DNA from: Fibrobacter sp.
GTDB lineage: Bacteria > Fibrobacterota > Fibrobacteria > Fibrobacterales > Fibrobacteraceae
DNA: 64,000 nt
Assembly (NCBI GenBank): GCA_017649565.1
Contig: JAGCGO010000080.1
Span: 1 to 64,000, forward strand
Direction: 5' to 3'
This document shows positions 7,345 to 17,164 of the stretch, piece after piece (position 1 is the first letter of the stretch; every line of letters starts with the position of its first letter). A program made the translations under genes and the position numbers. The notes beneath the pieces were generated by a model. The model was given only the letters and a program-made list of their open reading frames with translations, ran no database searches and was not told the origin of the DNA.

Positions 7345-9149
7345 TAGTTTTCCGGGAACATGATTTTATTAGACGCATCCCCAACGATAAACGCTGCGCT
7401 TCGTCCTTTCGCCAAGTTGAACGTAGCCGTTGAAGACCTGCCATTAGGATAGGTGATAGTAATTGCAGTCGAAGTTGACGAATTGCAAACAATCACCGCA
7501 TCTCCATTACGTATGACATCAGATGTCGGAATCGTCAACGCAGAAGCCGACCTGTAAACCTTGACTCGACCCCAGCCCCAGTCATTGACAGAAGTTGGAT
7601 AGACATCTTCTAATTTAATGTCTTTAATTTGAACCTGATCGTCTACTGTACGGAATCCGGCAAGACGGGTCGTAGATGTCATCGAAGGCGAAGACCAGTC
7701 GATTTTGATTATTCTACTCGTATTACCGGCATCCTCAACGGCTACCGCTACAGTCGCTTTTCCTCCTGGCGATGAAGAAGCAGCGTAATTATGCGTATGT
7801 GATGCTGATGCTGCATACGAAGTGTAGTTTGCCGTATCAAGACATTTTACCCAATCGCTCGTAGTGCTATTTTGTCGAGTGCGATAATATAACCCGTTAC
7901 GGTTTTCTGTGGGCAAAGCAAGTTGTGAAATCCAGTTGTTTGGGTCATTACCACTCCAATCCATTGATAGTATGTGCCACCAATCACCAGAAATCCCAGA
8001 CATTTGAGTCATACCGGCAAAATATCCACTGGTGATAGGGTCAAAGTTTGCACCCCTAGATATTTGTTTCACTACAGTTGTTTTGTCTATGTTGTTGTCA
8101 TCTCCCCACGCAGCAGTCCCGTCAGCGATCCATCGCAATATCTGTCCACTGCTTCCACCGCTCGGAATGTGCTTGTTACCTGATGTTGTCGGATGCGTGT
8201 AGTTGTTGGCATTTGTAGCCACTCCGTCCAACTTTGTCTTGTCGGATGCAGACATTAGACCAGCCGCGCTCTGCGTGGCGTTGCTGTACGTGGTGTTAGT
8301 AAGACTCTTGCTAACTCCGTTGATTTTAACAGTCAGCGTCTGACCGCTTAGGGAAACGTTACTGTCCGCAGCCGCCCTAGCATTGGACAACCGAGAGTCA
8401 TCGCTTCTCACAACCTTCGAGCTACTCGATTCTCCGCTTGTTGCAACGTCCATAAAGGCTGCGGCCTTCAACGTGCCGAAGAAGCTGCTTATGGCGGCGA
8501 ATATTACTGACAGCTTGCCTCCGCTAGCCATATCCGATGTATCGCCACTCGCCTTCGTGAATGTTGACTTTGTGTTGCTCGCATAGCCGGTCGTGTCGAC
8601 CTTTCCATCAAGGTCAGTATTCATTTTTGCCAACGACGGCACTGCATAGTCTTGGTAGTCGCCCCATCCTGTCGAATCATTGCACTTTACTGACGAGACA
8701 TATGCCAGAGAGCCATTTTCATAACCGTCTGTCGAGCCGAACTTATACTTGCCAGTATTGGGACTCTCTACCTGGCTATCGTAACCATGATAGTACAATT
8801 CGTGGATACGTACCGGAGTCGTTGCACTGGAGTTTGAATACACGGATACTCGGACAATAGGCACTTTTCCAGACTGCAAATAGCCAGTTATATCGTCGTA
8901 CGATGCGTCATCGCAAGTAAACACCTGCGTCGCAATATTAAACGAAGCCTCGATGTAAACTATCTTACATGAGTCGCCAGTAGGGACAGCCCAGCTTCCA
9001 TCGGCTCGGTAGAACTTGGTAGTGTCGTGTGTTTGCTGACCATCGTCCTTCGGTGCGAACGTATTTTTGATTTTAGTCCACAGCGACGCAATTACGGAAT
9101 TAAGTTTCCGCACGGTCACGTTGCCAAGCGATGTAGTGGGTGCTGCCAT
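7344..9149 (-). CDS. Tail fibre protein
   Basis: 601 residues from MAAPTTSLGN, with AGGAGAG 8 nt upstream; a longer frame to 9185 is less likely. It has classic fibre repeats (GLMSASDKTKLDGVATNANN) and THPTTSGNKHIPSGG, and a variant of the TF-x-x-I module (CDDASYDDITGYLQSGKVP). The C-terminal part includes WVKCLDTANYTSYAASASHT, typical of fibre tips. It probably binds the host surface together with its neighbours; translationally coupled to the 5560-7344 fibre. Confidence 0.85.
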   Translation of the reverse strand: MAAPTTSLGNVTVRKLNSVIASLWTKIKNTFAPKDDGQQTHDTTKFYRADGSWAVPTGDSCKIVYIEASFNIATQVFTCDDASYDDITGYLQSGKVPIVRVSVYSNSSATTPVRIHELYYHGYDSQVESPNTGKYKFGSTDGYENGSLAYVSSVKCNDSTGWGDYQDYAVPSLAKMNTDLDGKVDTTGYASNTKSTFTKASGDTSDMASGGKLSVIFAAISSFFGTLKAAAFMDVATSGESSSSKVVRSDDSRLSNARAAADSNVSLSGQTLTVKINGVSKSLTNTTYSNATQSAAGLMSASDKTKLDGVATNANNYTHPTTSGNKHIPSGGSSGQILRWIADGTAAWGDDNNIDKTTVVKQISRGANFDPITSGYFAGMTQMSGISGDWWHILSMDWSGNDPNNWISQLALPTENRNGLYYRTRQNSTTSDWVKCLDTANYTSYAASASHTHNYAASSSPGGKATVAVAVEDAGNTSRIIKIDWSSPSMTSTTRLAGFRTVDDQVQIKDIKLEDVYPTSVNDWGWGRVKVYRSASALTIPTSDVIRNGDAVIVCNSSTSTAITITYPNGRSSTATFNLAKGRSAAFIVGDASNKIMFPEN

Positions 9150-9212
9150 AGATACTGTCTCTCCTACTATACGTACAATGAACAAGTCAAAAAGGCGGGG
9201 CGCCTCTCCGTA

Positions 9213-11501
9213 TTAGGAGAGGGCTCCTACGAGGTCATTGACCTCGCTATCGGTCATTTCCTTGATGCTCCGGTTGACGGCAAGGAGCTGGTACTGCGTG
9301 CCGTCGAACATCAGCGTCGCGACATCGTTCTGCTGGATTACGCCGTCAGTAATTGCGGATCCTTGATAATATATGCTTTTTGCCGAGTAGTTCCCAGCCG
9401 TCAGCGTCGCTCCTGCCGGGACGGCTGCGCTACTGAACTTGACGACAAGCATTCCGCCTGCATGTATCAATAAGTCACTAACGTCTACGCTAAAATTAGC
9501 CCCTAAATTCGAGGTAGAAGCGCAGTAAGCAAATCCGAGGGTTTTAAGTTCATGGTCATGATTGGCATAAGCAATACTGTCGGTTCCGCTACTCCAATTG
9601 CTATCCGTTTCTCTTACTTCTCTGTAAATTATAAGTAACGGGTCTAAATTCGCTCCGTAACGAATAATATCTGTAAAGCAGTAGACATAGTAATTTTGCG
9701 AGAAAGTTTTTCCTGAAAATATACTTACAATCTTGTTTTCGCTGTCATACAAATACGGAATACGTCCAGATTCAAGGATTTCGGTTATTTCAGCAAACGT
9801 GGTAACGCCGTAAGTTACCTGCTTGAATCCTTTTCCGTTGGCCGTGATTGCATTGTACACCGCGTCGCCTGTAGGGAATCCGGTGCTACCGCTTGCTACA
9901 GCGCCGGTGAAGTTTGTTTTCTTGGTGGCGTCGCTCGTGTTGTCGACGTTGCCGAGTCCTACATCGCCCTTGGCGAGAGCGTCACCGAGAACCACGTGAC
10001 CGTTCGCGTCATTGCCGACCTTCTTTGCCGCCGCCGCGACCGCCGTGGTCGTCGGGTGCGTGTACACCGTCGTCTCGGTCCCGTCAATCTTGATGTTGCC
10101 GTTCGTAGAGCTTGACTGCACCTTGTTCGCGCCGGTGGAGATCCCGTCGAGCTTGGTCTTCAACGTGTCGGTGAAGTCGTTAGTAGAGAGTCCCTTGCCG
10201 CTGACCTTGTCAACCTTGTTGTTGTTGAGCGATTCGTAAGCTTCGGCGCGTACAGCGGCCTCGTCCGAGATCAGATCCCTTATGTCCGAGTGTGCGTTCG
10301 CATCAACCTTGTGCGCATCCAGTTCCTCTTGCAAGTTCTCGACAGCGTCAGTTATGTCCGATGATACTCCGAGCGGGTTCACCACCGTCCCGTCACCGAC
10401 AAGAGTTTGGTCATGGACTACATCGGCGCCGGAGCCTCCGCCAGCGGCCACCTTGTGAATGTCGAGAGACGTGATGTCGCAGGATATTCCGGCAGGAAGT
10501 CCGCTGATGGACAGAATTATCGAGGACGTACCTGACACGTAGATGTCGGAGCTTAACTCGACGGACTCGTAGTGCGCGAAAGTATTGTCGAGACAAAAAC
10601 GAGCCTCGTGGCCGTTCAGGTTCGCAGTCGGGTTATAGTAGTTGTCGTCGATGATGGCCGCACGGCATTCCAGCAGGACGGTCCATGTCACATGGTACAG
10701 CCCCTTCGTAACCCGAAGCGTTCCGCCTACAACTGCGATATTGCCGCTGTTGCCAGCTACGCGTTCGAGAGAACCGTATGAGATGTATCCGTTCGCGTCG
10801 GCGACTGCGGATGTCTGCCTGAAACGGCCGTATGACGGGTCGGCATCCGATAGAACGTCGAGCTCGTACAGCCCAGTTCCAGGAGTAGGCGAACTTTTGC
10901 GGACAATCTTCAGCGTCTGCCGCGGACTCGTAAGGTACATGTCAAGCAGGCCGTCGTTCCGTACCTCGAAGTCCTTGTGTCCGTCGTTAGGGTCAACAGT
11001 CTCGGTGACGGTGATTCCTGGCCCCTGCGACACTGTGGACTTAGCGGCAGCTTCAGCCGCAGTTGCCCTTGCGGTTTCCGAAACGATGTCGTCATGCAGT
11101 CCCTGCTCGGCGTCACCGGCCCTGTCAACCTCGTCGTCCAACGCACGGCTAAGGTTCACGACGGATTCGCGAATCAGGTTGTCGTTGTAGTCTACGTAAG
11201 CCTTCGATACGCCGCCGCCGCCACTGCCTCCATCGACGGTTATACCGTTGTAGGACGTTATTGTGTTGCCTTCGGAGTCGGCAACGATGAAGTCGAGAGC
11301 GACACCGGCATCCATGAACGCCTTCCACATGCCGTTGGAGTCGAGTACGGCCGGGTTGTCCGCGAGTTCGTCATCGTATGCGTTCTGGTAGATGTTCGCT
11401 GGGGACATCGTTCCCGCAAGGTACACGGAAACAGTGCCGCCGCTGTACGGCACTCCTGACTCGTCTACGAATTGCTTTGGGACAGGTACGAGATAGCGCA
11501 T
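9213..11501 (-). CDS. Tail fibre with particle-binding N-terminal domain
   Basis: 762 residues. Residues 1-75 (VPKQFVDESGVPYSGGTVSV, ending near NTITSYNG) form a compact domain of the type that attaches spikes to podovirus tails. A Gly linker, a coiled segment and fibre repeats (DTLKTKLDGISTGANKV, GNVDNTSDATKKTNFTG) follow. Near residue 580 is the TFAEITEILESGRIPYL module shared with the other fibres. SD AAAGGA precedes the ATG. Probable primary adaptor to which other fibres attach. Confidence 0.85.
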   Translation of the reverse strand: MRYLVPVPKQFVDESGVPYSGGTVSVYLAGTMSPANIYQNAYDDELADNPAVLDSNGMWKAFMDAGVALDFIVADSEGNTITSYNGITVDGGSGGGGVSKAYVDYNDNLIRESVVNLSRALDDEVDRAGDAEQGLHDDIVSETARATAAEAAAKSTVSQGPGITVTETVDPNDGHKDFEVRNDGLLDMYLTSPRQTLKIVRKSSPTPGTGLYELDVLSDADPSYGRFRQTSAVADANGYISYGSLERVAGNSGNIAVVGGTLRVTKGLYHVTWTVLLECRAAIIDDNYYNPTANLNGHEARFCLDNTFAHYESVELSSDIYVSGTSSIILSISGLPAGISCDITSLDIHKVAAGGGSGADVVHDQTLVGDGTVVNPLGVSSDITDAVENLQEELDAHKVDANAHSDIRDLISDEAAVRAEAYESLNNNKVDKVSGKGLSTNDFTDTLKTKLDGISTGANKVQSSSTNGNIKIDGTETTVYTHPTTTAVAAAAKKVGNDANGHVVLGDALAKGDVGLGNVDNTSDATKKTNFTGAVASGSTGFPTGDAVYNAITANGKGFKQVTYGVTTFAEITEILESGRIPYLYDSENKIVSIFSGKTFSQNYYVYCFTDIIRYGANLDPLLIIYREVRETDSNWSSGTDSIAYANHDHELKTLGFAYCASTSNLGANFSVDVSDLLIHAGGMLVVKFSSAAVPAGATLTAGNYSAKSIYYQGSAITDGVIQQNDVATLMFDGTQYQLLAVNRSIKEMTDSEVNDLVGALS

Positions 11502-11523
11502 TCATCCATTCCTTTTCCCGGAA

Positions 11524-11532
11524 TGAATAAAA
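11524..11532 (-). promoter_or_regulatory. Late promoter candidate (TTTTATTCA box)
   Basis: Minus-strand TTTTTATTCATTCCGGG lies 22 nt upstream of the fibre start at 11501, just after the upstream gene ends. No strong hairpin precedes this copy. Confidence 0.55.
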
Positions 11533-11541
11533 ACGGGGCCG

Positions 11542-12045
11542 TTATCTAGGGTCGCAGAACGACGTATTCACCTTTGAACCGCACGACGGGTTGTCCGCCA
11601 TGAACAGCTCGCCCGACAACGAAATGCCGCCGTGGTACATGTTCTGCGTGGTTATCCACGTCTTGAACCCGAACTCCGCCGTGGAGAAAACGAGACCGCA
11701 TTCATCCGAATGGCGGTACTTGCGCCATGCATAAGTGTAGACGTGTACTGTCATGGAGTCGATGCACTCGTCGCGCAGGCTGTCGAAATCGCGACCGCTT
11801 GCGTCGGCTATGGCGGCAATGGCCTTCCTTACGTTTGGCCACGAAGCCACGAGCGTGCAGCAGTGGCGCAGGTAGCCCCATAGCCTCACGTAGTCGGCAT
11901 CAGGCAGAGGCCTTATGTCGCCACGCTTGATTGTAGCTTTCCTGAGCAGTCCGCGGTTCATGCGGCGCAGCCTCTGTAGCATGGCGTCCATGTCCGCGAG
12001 CATTTCGGGAGAAAGTTTCCCGTAATACTTGCCGTTCCTTGACAT
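11542..12045 (-). CDS. Hypothetical late protein, possible weak sigma-region-2 likeness
   Basis: 167 residues from MSRNGKYYGKLSPEMLADMD. A basic segment (LQRLRRMNRGLLRKATIKRG) is followed by a helical part with SLRDECIDSMTVHVYTYAW and FGFKTWITTQNMYHGG. The latter vaguely resembles sigma-70 region 2, but the match is weak. Start 12045 follows GGGGAT; a frame from 12090 lacks an SD. It sits between spike and fibre genes, so a structural role is equally possible. Confidence 0.55.
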   Translation of the reverse strand: MSRNGKYYGKLSPEMLADMDAMLQRLRRMNRGLLRKATIKRGDIRPLPDADYVRLWGYLRHCCTLVASWPNVRKAIAAIADASGRDFDSLRDECIDSMTVHVYTYAWRKYRHSDECGLVFSTAEFGFKTWITTQNMYHGGISLSGELFMADNPSCGSKVNTSFCDPR

Positions 12046-12166
12046 TGTTATTATCCCCGAAAAAAATGTAATGATACCTTCCCACAACATAAAAAGGTTC
12101 GATGGTCAAGGATAAAGTAAATGTCATAAAGTGACACCCTAAAGCGTCACGAAATGACACGAAAAT

Positions 12167-14539
12167 CTAGTCAATCGGTTCGATGACTATAGTAGGCGTC
12201 GGAGCGTTTTCCTTTACACGCACGTACTCTTCTTCCTCGAACTCCCAAATCTTGCTGTACGGGTTAGTAAGATGCTTGTGCGAGAAATCACTGTCGCAGA
12301 ACAGTTCGAGAGGGGCGTTCCTAACAACATTTACAAGTCCACTCGACCTATTGTACGTTCCTATAAACTCTATATCCTTTTCGAAATTCCCGAAGAGGTT
12401 TGGATCAGAAGCCATTATCCTGGCCTTGATTCTGCATTTACCAATACTGTTCGTCCCGAAAGAGAACGTGTTCGGAACGAAAATCCCGTCATTGTTTGTA
12501 ATGTAAAATTCAATATACCATTCTGCGATAATCGGCACTACGGTTGGCGTGACGACAAGATTAAGCATGCCAGGGCCGGAATGCCATTCCCCCCACCCGT
12601 ACGCTCCCAATGTAGCGTCAAACTCAAGACGTTTCGGCATGCCTCCGGCGTTGTCCCTGTACTCATATTCGTGGTGACGGTCATCTTCGTCGATGCCGGT
12701 CCTGTCAATTTCAATCCAGAACGCGTTGTTCCGATTGCCAAGAATCGTATTGCCGACAATATATCCTTGGACCTTCGCATTAGTGACTACCGACGTATTG
12801 TGCCGGAATATATGCAGTCTTACGCCATCGTATACAATGTTGTCGTAGAAGAATATCCTGAAATCACCAAGGTAACTCAACGAAACTTCATCCATGAAAG
12901 TACACTTGAACGCCGTAATGTTATGAGCGCTTACGGTTGACATGAACGTAGTATATTCAGCGTTCAAAGCGTTCAGGTTCGCGTACCTTCTGATTACGGA
13001 ATTTCTTATGTAGCAGGACAAGAAACCGCCTTCAAGGCCTATGTCAATGTCTGCATTCTCCAACGTAAATACATTTGCACTTACATTTGAAGGCTGAGTA
13101 TAGCCTGACAGGCTTCCTCCGTACACGGCGAGCCTTAATATTACCGGTGCATTTTTGAGAGCTATCCAGCAATTATTCATCGTTATGGTCGCACTGTTCT
13201 TGAACGTCGCCGTTCCGCTTACGTCAGACAGGGACGACGTCCCTTGTACGGATACATTGTCGAATATGGCATTACTGATTGAGCATTGGTCGCCAAGTTC
13301 AATGTTGCCAATATGTTTCCCGCCGAGATCTCCGTAGTCTGCCTCGTTCTGCTTGTTCTTCAGTAGAATGTAAGTGTTCGCGTCGCTACACTTGTCGAGC
13401 GTTATCTTGTTCCCGGTCGATGTAAGCAAGTCCCAGTCGTAGCCGTCGGCGAACCACGAAGTGTCGAGTTCGCAGTCGCGGATTGTCAAGTTCGTCGATA
13501 TGACCTTGTTTGCCGATATGCGGCAATTCTTGAACACGCTTGGCCCTGGGTCTACAAGCAACTCCACGTCCTTGTCTTCCCACGTGCGGACAGTATTTAC
13601 GTTCACGAGAGTCGCATCGACAACAAGCCTGTATTCCGGGCTAAACTTCACCTGTACGTAGTCCCCACCCCAGCTTGTGCGTACCGTTTCGGAAATCAGC
13701 TCTATATGTCCGTTCGTATTACCGCCGCACACGATGTTGTCGATGCCGATGACAGTAGCCTTGCCCTGCGACCCGTTCACCGCGAAAACCCTCGCACGGT
13801 CGTCGCTGTCTACGTCGTATAGCGTGAGTCCCGTAATGTCGTAATAGCAGTCAGCGCTGTTCGCGAAGAAGTACAGCCCGCAACGTTTAGACCGGGCGTA
13901 ATTCATCGCGTTCTGTATGGCGTAGCGCTGCACTGTATTCTCTTCGGACGTACTCAAGGGGAACGCACCGAAATGCCTTACGTCAAGATGCCTGGGGCAT
14001 TCCACCAGCATCCACGCGCCACGGTTGCGGCCTTCGACGCAGATAGCCGAGCCGCCGTTGTCTCCGCCGATATATGCAGGCTCCCATCGGTATTCGACAG
14101 TAGGCTTGTCGCCAGGTTCGTTGTAGCCTAGAAGGTAGACAGTCCTGAATACGCCGGTGGTGGCCGGGTCTGTCCTTCGGAGTTCCGCAATAGTGCCGAC
14201 CGACATGATTACGTCGCCCTCGACTTGAATTCCGAGGGTATCGTACTTGTTGACGGCGCTCCCCTGCTCCTCCCAGCTTTCGGGGTCGTCGTCCTCGGCC
14301 ATCGTGCCGTTGCCGATGTAGCGGTCGAAATACAGGATGTAGTCGTGGTCTTCGAGGAACGGCTGCACGTCCATGCGGCCGACGGCGTTCGTGTACACCG
14401 TGGAGCCGAGCGTGGTAGTCCCGGCATCGTCGGCGAACACCTCCGCCGGTGAGCCGTCAAGGTTGCAGAAACGGACACGCCCCACGAGCATGCGTCCGGC
14501 GTTGTCGAAATACGATACGAAGGGGGTCAAAGGTCTCAT
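12167..14539 (-). CDS. Tailspike protein with beta-helix fold
   Basis: 790 residues. Residues 1-75 (FVSYFDNAGRMLVGRVRFCN, ending near YILYFDRY) look like a tail-attachment domain. Near residue 185 comes VRHFGAFPLSTSEEN, the hallmark entry of pectate-lyase-3-type right-handed beta-helix spikes. The following approximately 400 residues show repeated short strand patterns (FKNCRISANKVIS, LTIRDCELD). Spikes of this kind often depolymerise or deacetylate surface polysaccharide, but no catalytic residues can be assigned. Separated by 1 nt from the upstream gene. Confidence 0.85.
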   Translation of the reverse strand: MRPLTPFVSYFDNAGRMLVGRVRFCNLDGSPAEVFADDAGTTTLGSTVYTNAVGRMDVQPFLEDHDYILYFDRYIGNGTMAEDDDPESWEEQGSAVNKYDTLGIQVEGDVIMSVGTIAELRRTDPATTGVFRTVYLLGYNEPGDKPTVEYRWEPAYIGGDNGGSAICVEGRNRGAWMLVECPRHLDVRHFGAFPLSTSEENTVQRYAIQNAMNYARSKRCGLYFFANSADCYYDITGLTLYDVDSDDRARVFAVNGSQGKATVIGIDNIVCGGNTNGHIELISETVRTSWGGDYVQVKFSPEYRLVVDATLVNVNTVRTWEDKDVELLVDPGPSVFKNCRISANKVISTNLTIRDCELDTSWFADGYDWDLLTSTGNKITLDKCSDANTYILLKNKQNEADYGDLGGKHIGNIELGDQCSISNAIFDNVSVQGTSSLSDVSGTATFKNSATITMNNCWIALKNAPVILRLAVYGGSLSGYTQPSNVSANVFTLENADIDIGLEGGFLSCYIRNSVIRRYANLNALNAEYTTFMSTVSAHNITAFKCTFMDEVSLSYLGDFRIFFYDNIVYDGVRLHIFRHNTSVVTNAKVQGYIVGNTILGNRNNAFWIEIDRTGIDEDDRHHEYEYRDNAGGMPKRLEFDATLGAYGWGEWHSGPGMLNLVVTPTVVPIIAEWYIEFYITNNDGIFVPNTFSFGTNSIGKCRIKARIMASDPNLFGNFEKDIEFIGTYNRSSGLVNVVRNAPLELFCDSDFSHKHLTNPYSKIWEFEEEEYVRVKENAPTPTIVIEPID

Positions 14540-14540
14540 G

Positions 14541-16256
14541 TTACTTACCCATCACGGTTTCGGGTTGTCCGTACTTTTTCTTGAACTCGGCGGCGAGCGG
14601 GTCCCATTCGGGGATGCCGTAGCGCTTCCACTGCTCCACCTGTTCGGGGTTGTTGGCCTCGTAGGAAGAAAGGCTTTCCTTCATGTTTTCACGGCTCGTG
14701 ATCGGTTCATAAATTCCACCAATCACGTTTGCACCTTTGACAATAAATGTAACGCCCTTGTCAATCATGTTTATATTTTCAGGAATTTCGTTAAATTCTT
14801 CATAAGCTTGAGGATACAACTCTTTCGTATTACGAACAGCTTTCTGGTTTGTAGCCCTTGTTATAGCGTCAGCGCTGTTTTTCCCAGCAGAATTCCAACC
14901 AAAGAAAGTTTTTTTAGACGGAGCCGTGAGAATCTTTTTTAAGATATTTACTCCGGCATCAGTCATAAGAAATTCTCGCGTAAGGCCATCGCTGAAATTA
15001 GTAACACCTTCAAGCACCATCTTAGGCGATTTTGTAAGCATTTCGGCAACCTTTCCAACCGCTTCGCCAACTTCTTCGGGAACTACATCCCCTCCGTTAG
15101 CTTCCATGCGCACGCGTCCTGCCGCATCGTCAATTATCGAGTATATTCTTTCCTGTTCATAAACAGACGGCAACTTTTCGCCACGATAGATGACTTTTCT
15201 AGCATGTCTAAGCGCATGATTAAGAGCTCCGCTACCGACCTTAGCTCCATCTCCAAGAATCTTTCCTACTACGCCTGGAACAGTTCCTGCCCATACACCA
15301 GACTGTACAGCGGCATTAAGGTTTTCTCCTTCATCGGAATAGTAAGGGCTTCTTTTCAATGCGCCCCATTCATTAGCCGTTACAGCGATACCGGTGGAAG
15401 CAGGAGCCGCAAAAGTCGCATACGCTGGGATTCGGGCAGTTACAACTTTGGGAACAAGAGATGTTGCTGCGGCAAATCCTGCGTTACGAACATTATCCCA
15501 CAACATGTCATCGAAGTATCTACGGTTGAATTCAGCGCCATCTTCGGGACCTGTACCATTAGCAATATCCCTACGCATGTGAGCGTAGACGTTAGGAGAA
15601 ACCAATTTAAGGGTAGAGCTCCAATCGTTATTGTCGAATTCCTTCAGTACGCCCTTGCGGCCATCGAAGGTCACGTTGCCGATTTTGCCGCCATTGACAA
15701 TGGCGTTTCGCATCGCCTTCTCTTCGTCCTTCCACTCCTTGTCCTTCTTTTTTTTCCATTCGTTACGGATGTGGTCGCGGAGGTCTTCGGCGTCAACATC
15801 GAGATAGTGCGCAATGTCGCTAAGTTCTCCGGGATCCTCAATCATTCGGAGCAGGGGGACATTCACGACCTCTTCGCCCTTGTCGTTCACGGACACGGTG
15901 GCGTACTTCGAGTTCTGCACCTTCTCGTTCTTCTTGATGTCGTCGTAGGAGCCCAGACCCTTCGGGCTCATGAAGTCCATGATGGGGTTAGCCTTAATGA
16001 AGGCTTGTCGCACATCTTCGTCTGTCGGCGCAATAACCTGTTCGTAGAACGGGACAACAATATTCTTCTTGAAAGACAGCTTTGCTTTATTGAAATCGCT
16101 CCTATTCTGAGCCTTTTCCATATCGAGCAGATAGAGACGTACTTCCTCGTAAAGGCCGTTAGACTCGACCCATTTCATAGCCTCCTCAGTGGAGCCGAAG
16201 AATTCATCTATCAGTTGCGTAGCTTCCTTCGAATACTTGCTTTCTTTTTCAGCCAT
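14541..16256 (-). CDS. Probable DNA-ejection (internal virion) protein
   Basis: 571 residues, largely helical and charged, with a hydrophobic Ala-rich region near 255-300 (AGFAAATSLVPKV, AYATFAAPASTGIAV) that could cross a membrane. It follows two other ejection-type proteins and precedes the spike, matching the third ejection protein in P22-like order. SD GAGG lies in the leader, 20 nt after a late box. Sequence homology was not recognised; the assignment rests on position and composition. Confidence 0.6.
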   Translation of the reverse strand: MAEKESKYSKEATQLIDEFFGSTEEAMKWVESNGLYEEVRLYLLDMEKAQNRSDFNKAKLSFKKNIVVPFYEQVIAPTDEDVRQAFIKANPIMDFMSPKGLGSYDDIKKNEKVQNSKYATVSVNDKGEEVVNVPLLRMIEDPGELSDIAHYLDVDAEDLRDHIRNEWKKKKDKEWKDEEKAMRNAIVNGGKIGNVTFDGRKGVLKEFDNNDWSSTLKLVSPNVYAHMRRDIANGTGPEDGAEFNRRYFDDMLWDNVRNAGFAAATSLVPKVVTARIPAYATFAAPASTGIAVTANEWGALKRSPYYSDEGENLNAAVQSGVWAGTVPGVVGKILGDGAKVGSGALNHALRHARKVIYRGEKLPSVYEQERIYSIIDDAAGRVRMEANGGDVVPEEVGEAVGKVAEMLTKSPKMVLEGVTNFSDGLTREFLMTDAGVNILKKILTAPSKKTFFGWNSAGKNSADAITRATNQKAVRNTKELYPQAYEEFNEIPENINMIDKGVTFIVKGANVIGGIYEPITSRENMKESLSSYEANNPEQVEQWKRYGIPEWDPLAAEFKKKYGQPETVMGK

Positions 16257-16276
16257 CAGTAAACCTCGTTTGCACT

Positions 16277-16287
16277 ATGAATAAAAA
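16277..16287 (-). promoter_or_regulatory. Late promoter candidate (TTTTATTCATA box)
   Basis: Minus-strand TTTTTATTCATAGTGC sits immediately after a perfect hairpin and 20 nt upstream of the ATG at 16256. Confidence 0.65.
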
Positions 16288-16312
16288 AAGGCGGTGATGT
16301 AATAATCACCGA
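16288..16312 (-). terminator. Terminator hairpin fused to late box
   Basis: CGGTGAT-tattac-ATCACCG (16293-16312), then a T-rich run on the minus strand that continues into the late box. Confidence 0.8.
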
Positions 16313-16334
16313 CCTTATTATTAGAAGGAATTTT

Positions 16335-17144
16335 TTATCGCTGTCCATTCTTACGATATTTTCCAAGACTAGCGTCAGTCTTTGACGGAGGTTTCTTGTA
16401 ATTGAGCTTTTTTTCTATCGCAGCAATGGTTTCATTTATTTCTCTAATCTTTTCTGACGACAGAATGGTATGCTGCGGAATATTTTTGTTCATGTAATCA
16501 CGAAGATTTATGAGGTTTACCCTCAAATTATTCAATTCTGCGTTAGTAGTCGGTAAATCTGCATATTTACCATATCTGATGCCGGAACGCGCAGTATAAT
16601 CGTTGAACTCATTCACGATTTTATCAGCTTGTTTTGTATTATAGTCGCTATCAAGACCGTGCTTTTGGTAATCGATAGTTTCGATAGCTCCTATGTTCTG
16701 CATTGCTGTAGACAAGTCAGGAGAAGCTAACGCCGCCTTGTATCTAGCCTGCGCAGCAGGGCCAAGACTGGAAAGATATTCAGGAGTGTACGCACCGTTG
16801 ATGGCTGCACGGAAGTTCTTGAGACCTTCCTCGCGGCGGATCCTCTCCTCTTTTTCCTTCGCGGCGATGCGTTGCTGCTCGGCGAAGTAACGGGCGTCGT
16901 TGATGGCGTCGCGGTTGCGCTGGTAGGCCTCCTGCTCAAGCATGTGGTCCCATTTCTTCTTTTCCTCTTCCTCGCGCTTCTTGCGCTCCTCTTCGGCAGT
17001 GTGCGCTGACGCGATGTCCTTAGCCCCGGTTCCTACGCCCTCGATCATGCCGCCGATGCTCGAATAGAAGTCCTTGTTCGCATTGCGGATGCGGCCCGTA
17101 AGGTCGTTGTACTGAATCGGCTTGAAGTCGAATGACATTGCCAT
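16335..17144 (-). CDS. Probable DNA-ejection protein, coiled coil
   Basis: 269 residues. Residues 50-110 are an extremely charged coiled coil (EEERKKREEEEKKKWDHML, then QQRIAAKEKEERIRREEG). The rest is helical, with a basic C-terminus. Sits between a gp7-like gene and a larger ejection protein. SD GGAGGAA precedes the ATG. Role inferred from order and composition. Confidence 0.6.
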   Translation of the reverse strand: MAMSFDFKPIQYNDLTGRIRNANKDFYSSIGGMIEGVGTGAKDIASAHTAEEERKKREEEEKKKWDHMLEQEAYQRNRDAINDARYFAEQQRIAAKEKEERIRREEGLKNFRAAINGAYTPEYLSSLGPAAQARYKAALASPDLSTAMQNIGAIETIDYQKHGLDSDYNTKQADKIVNEFNDYTARSGIRYGKYADLPTTNAELNNLRVNLINLRDYMNKNIPQHTILSSEKIREINETIAAIEKKLNYKKPPSKTDASLGKYRKNGQR

Positions 17145-17164
17145 AGTAAATTCCTCCGTCTATG

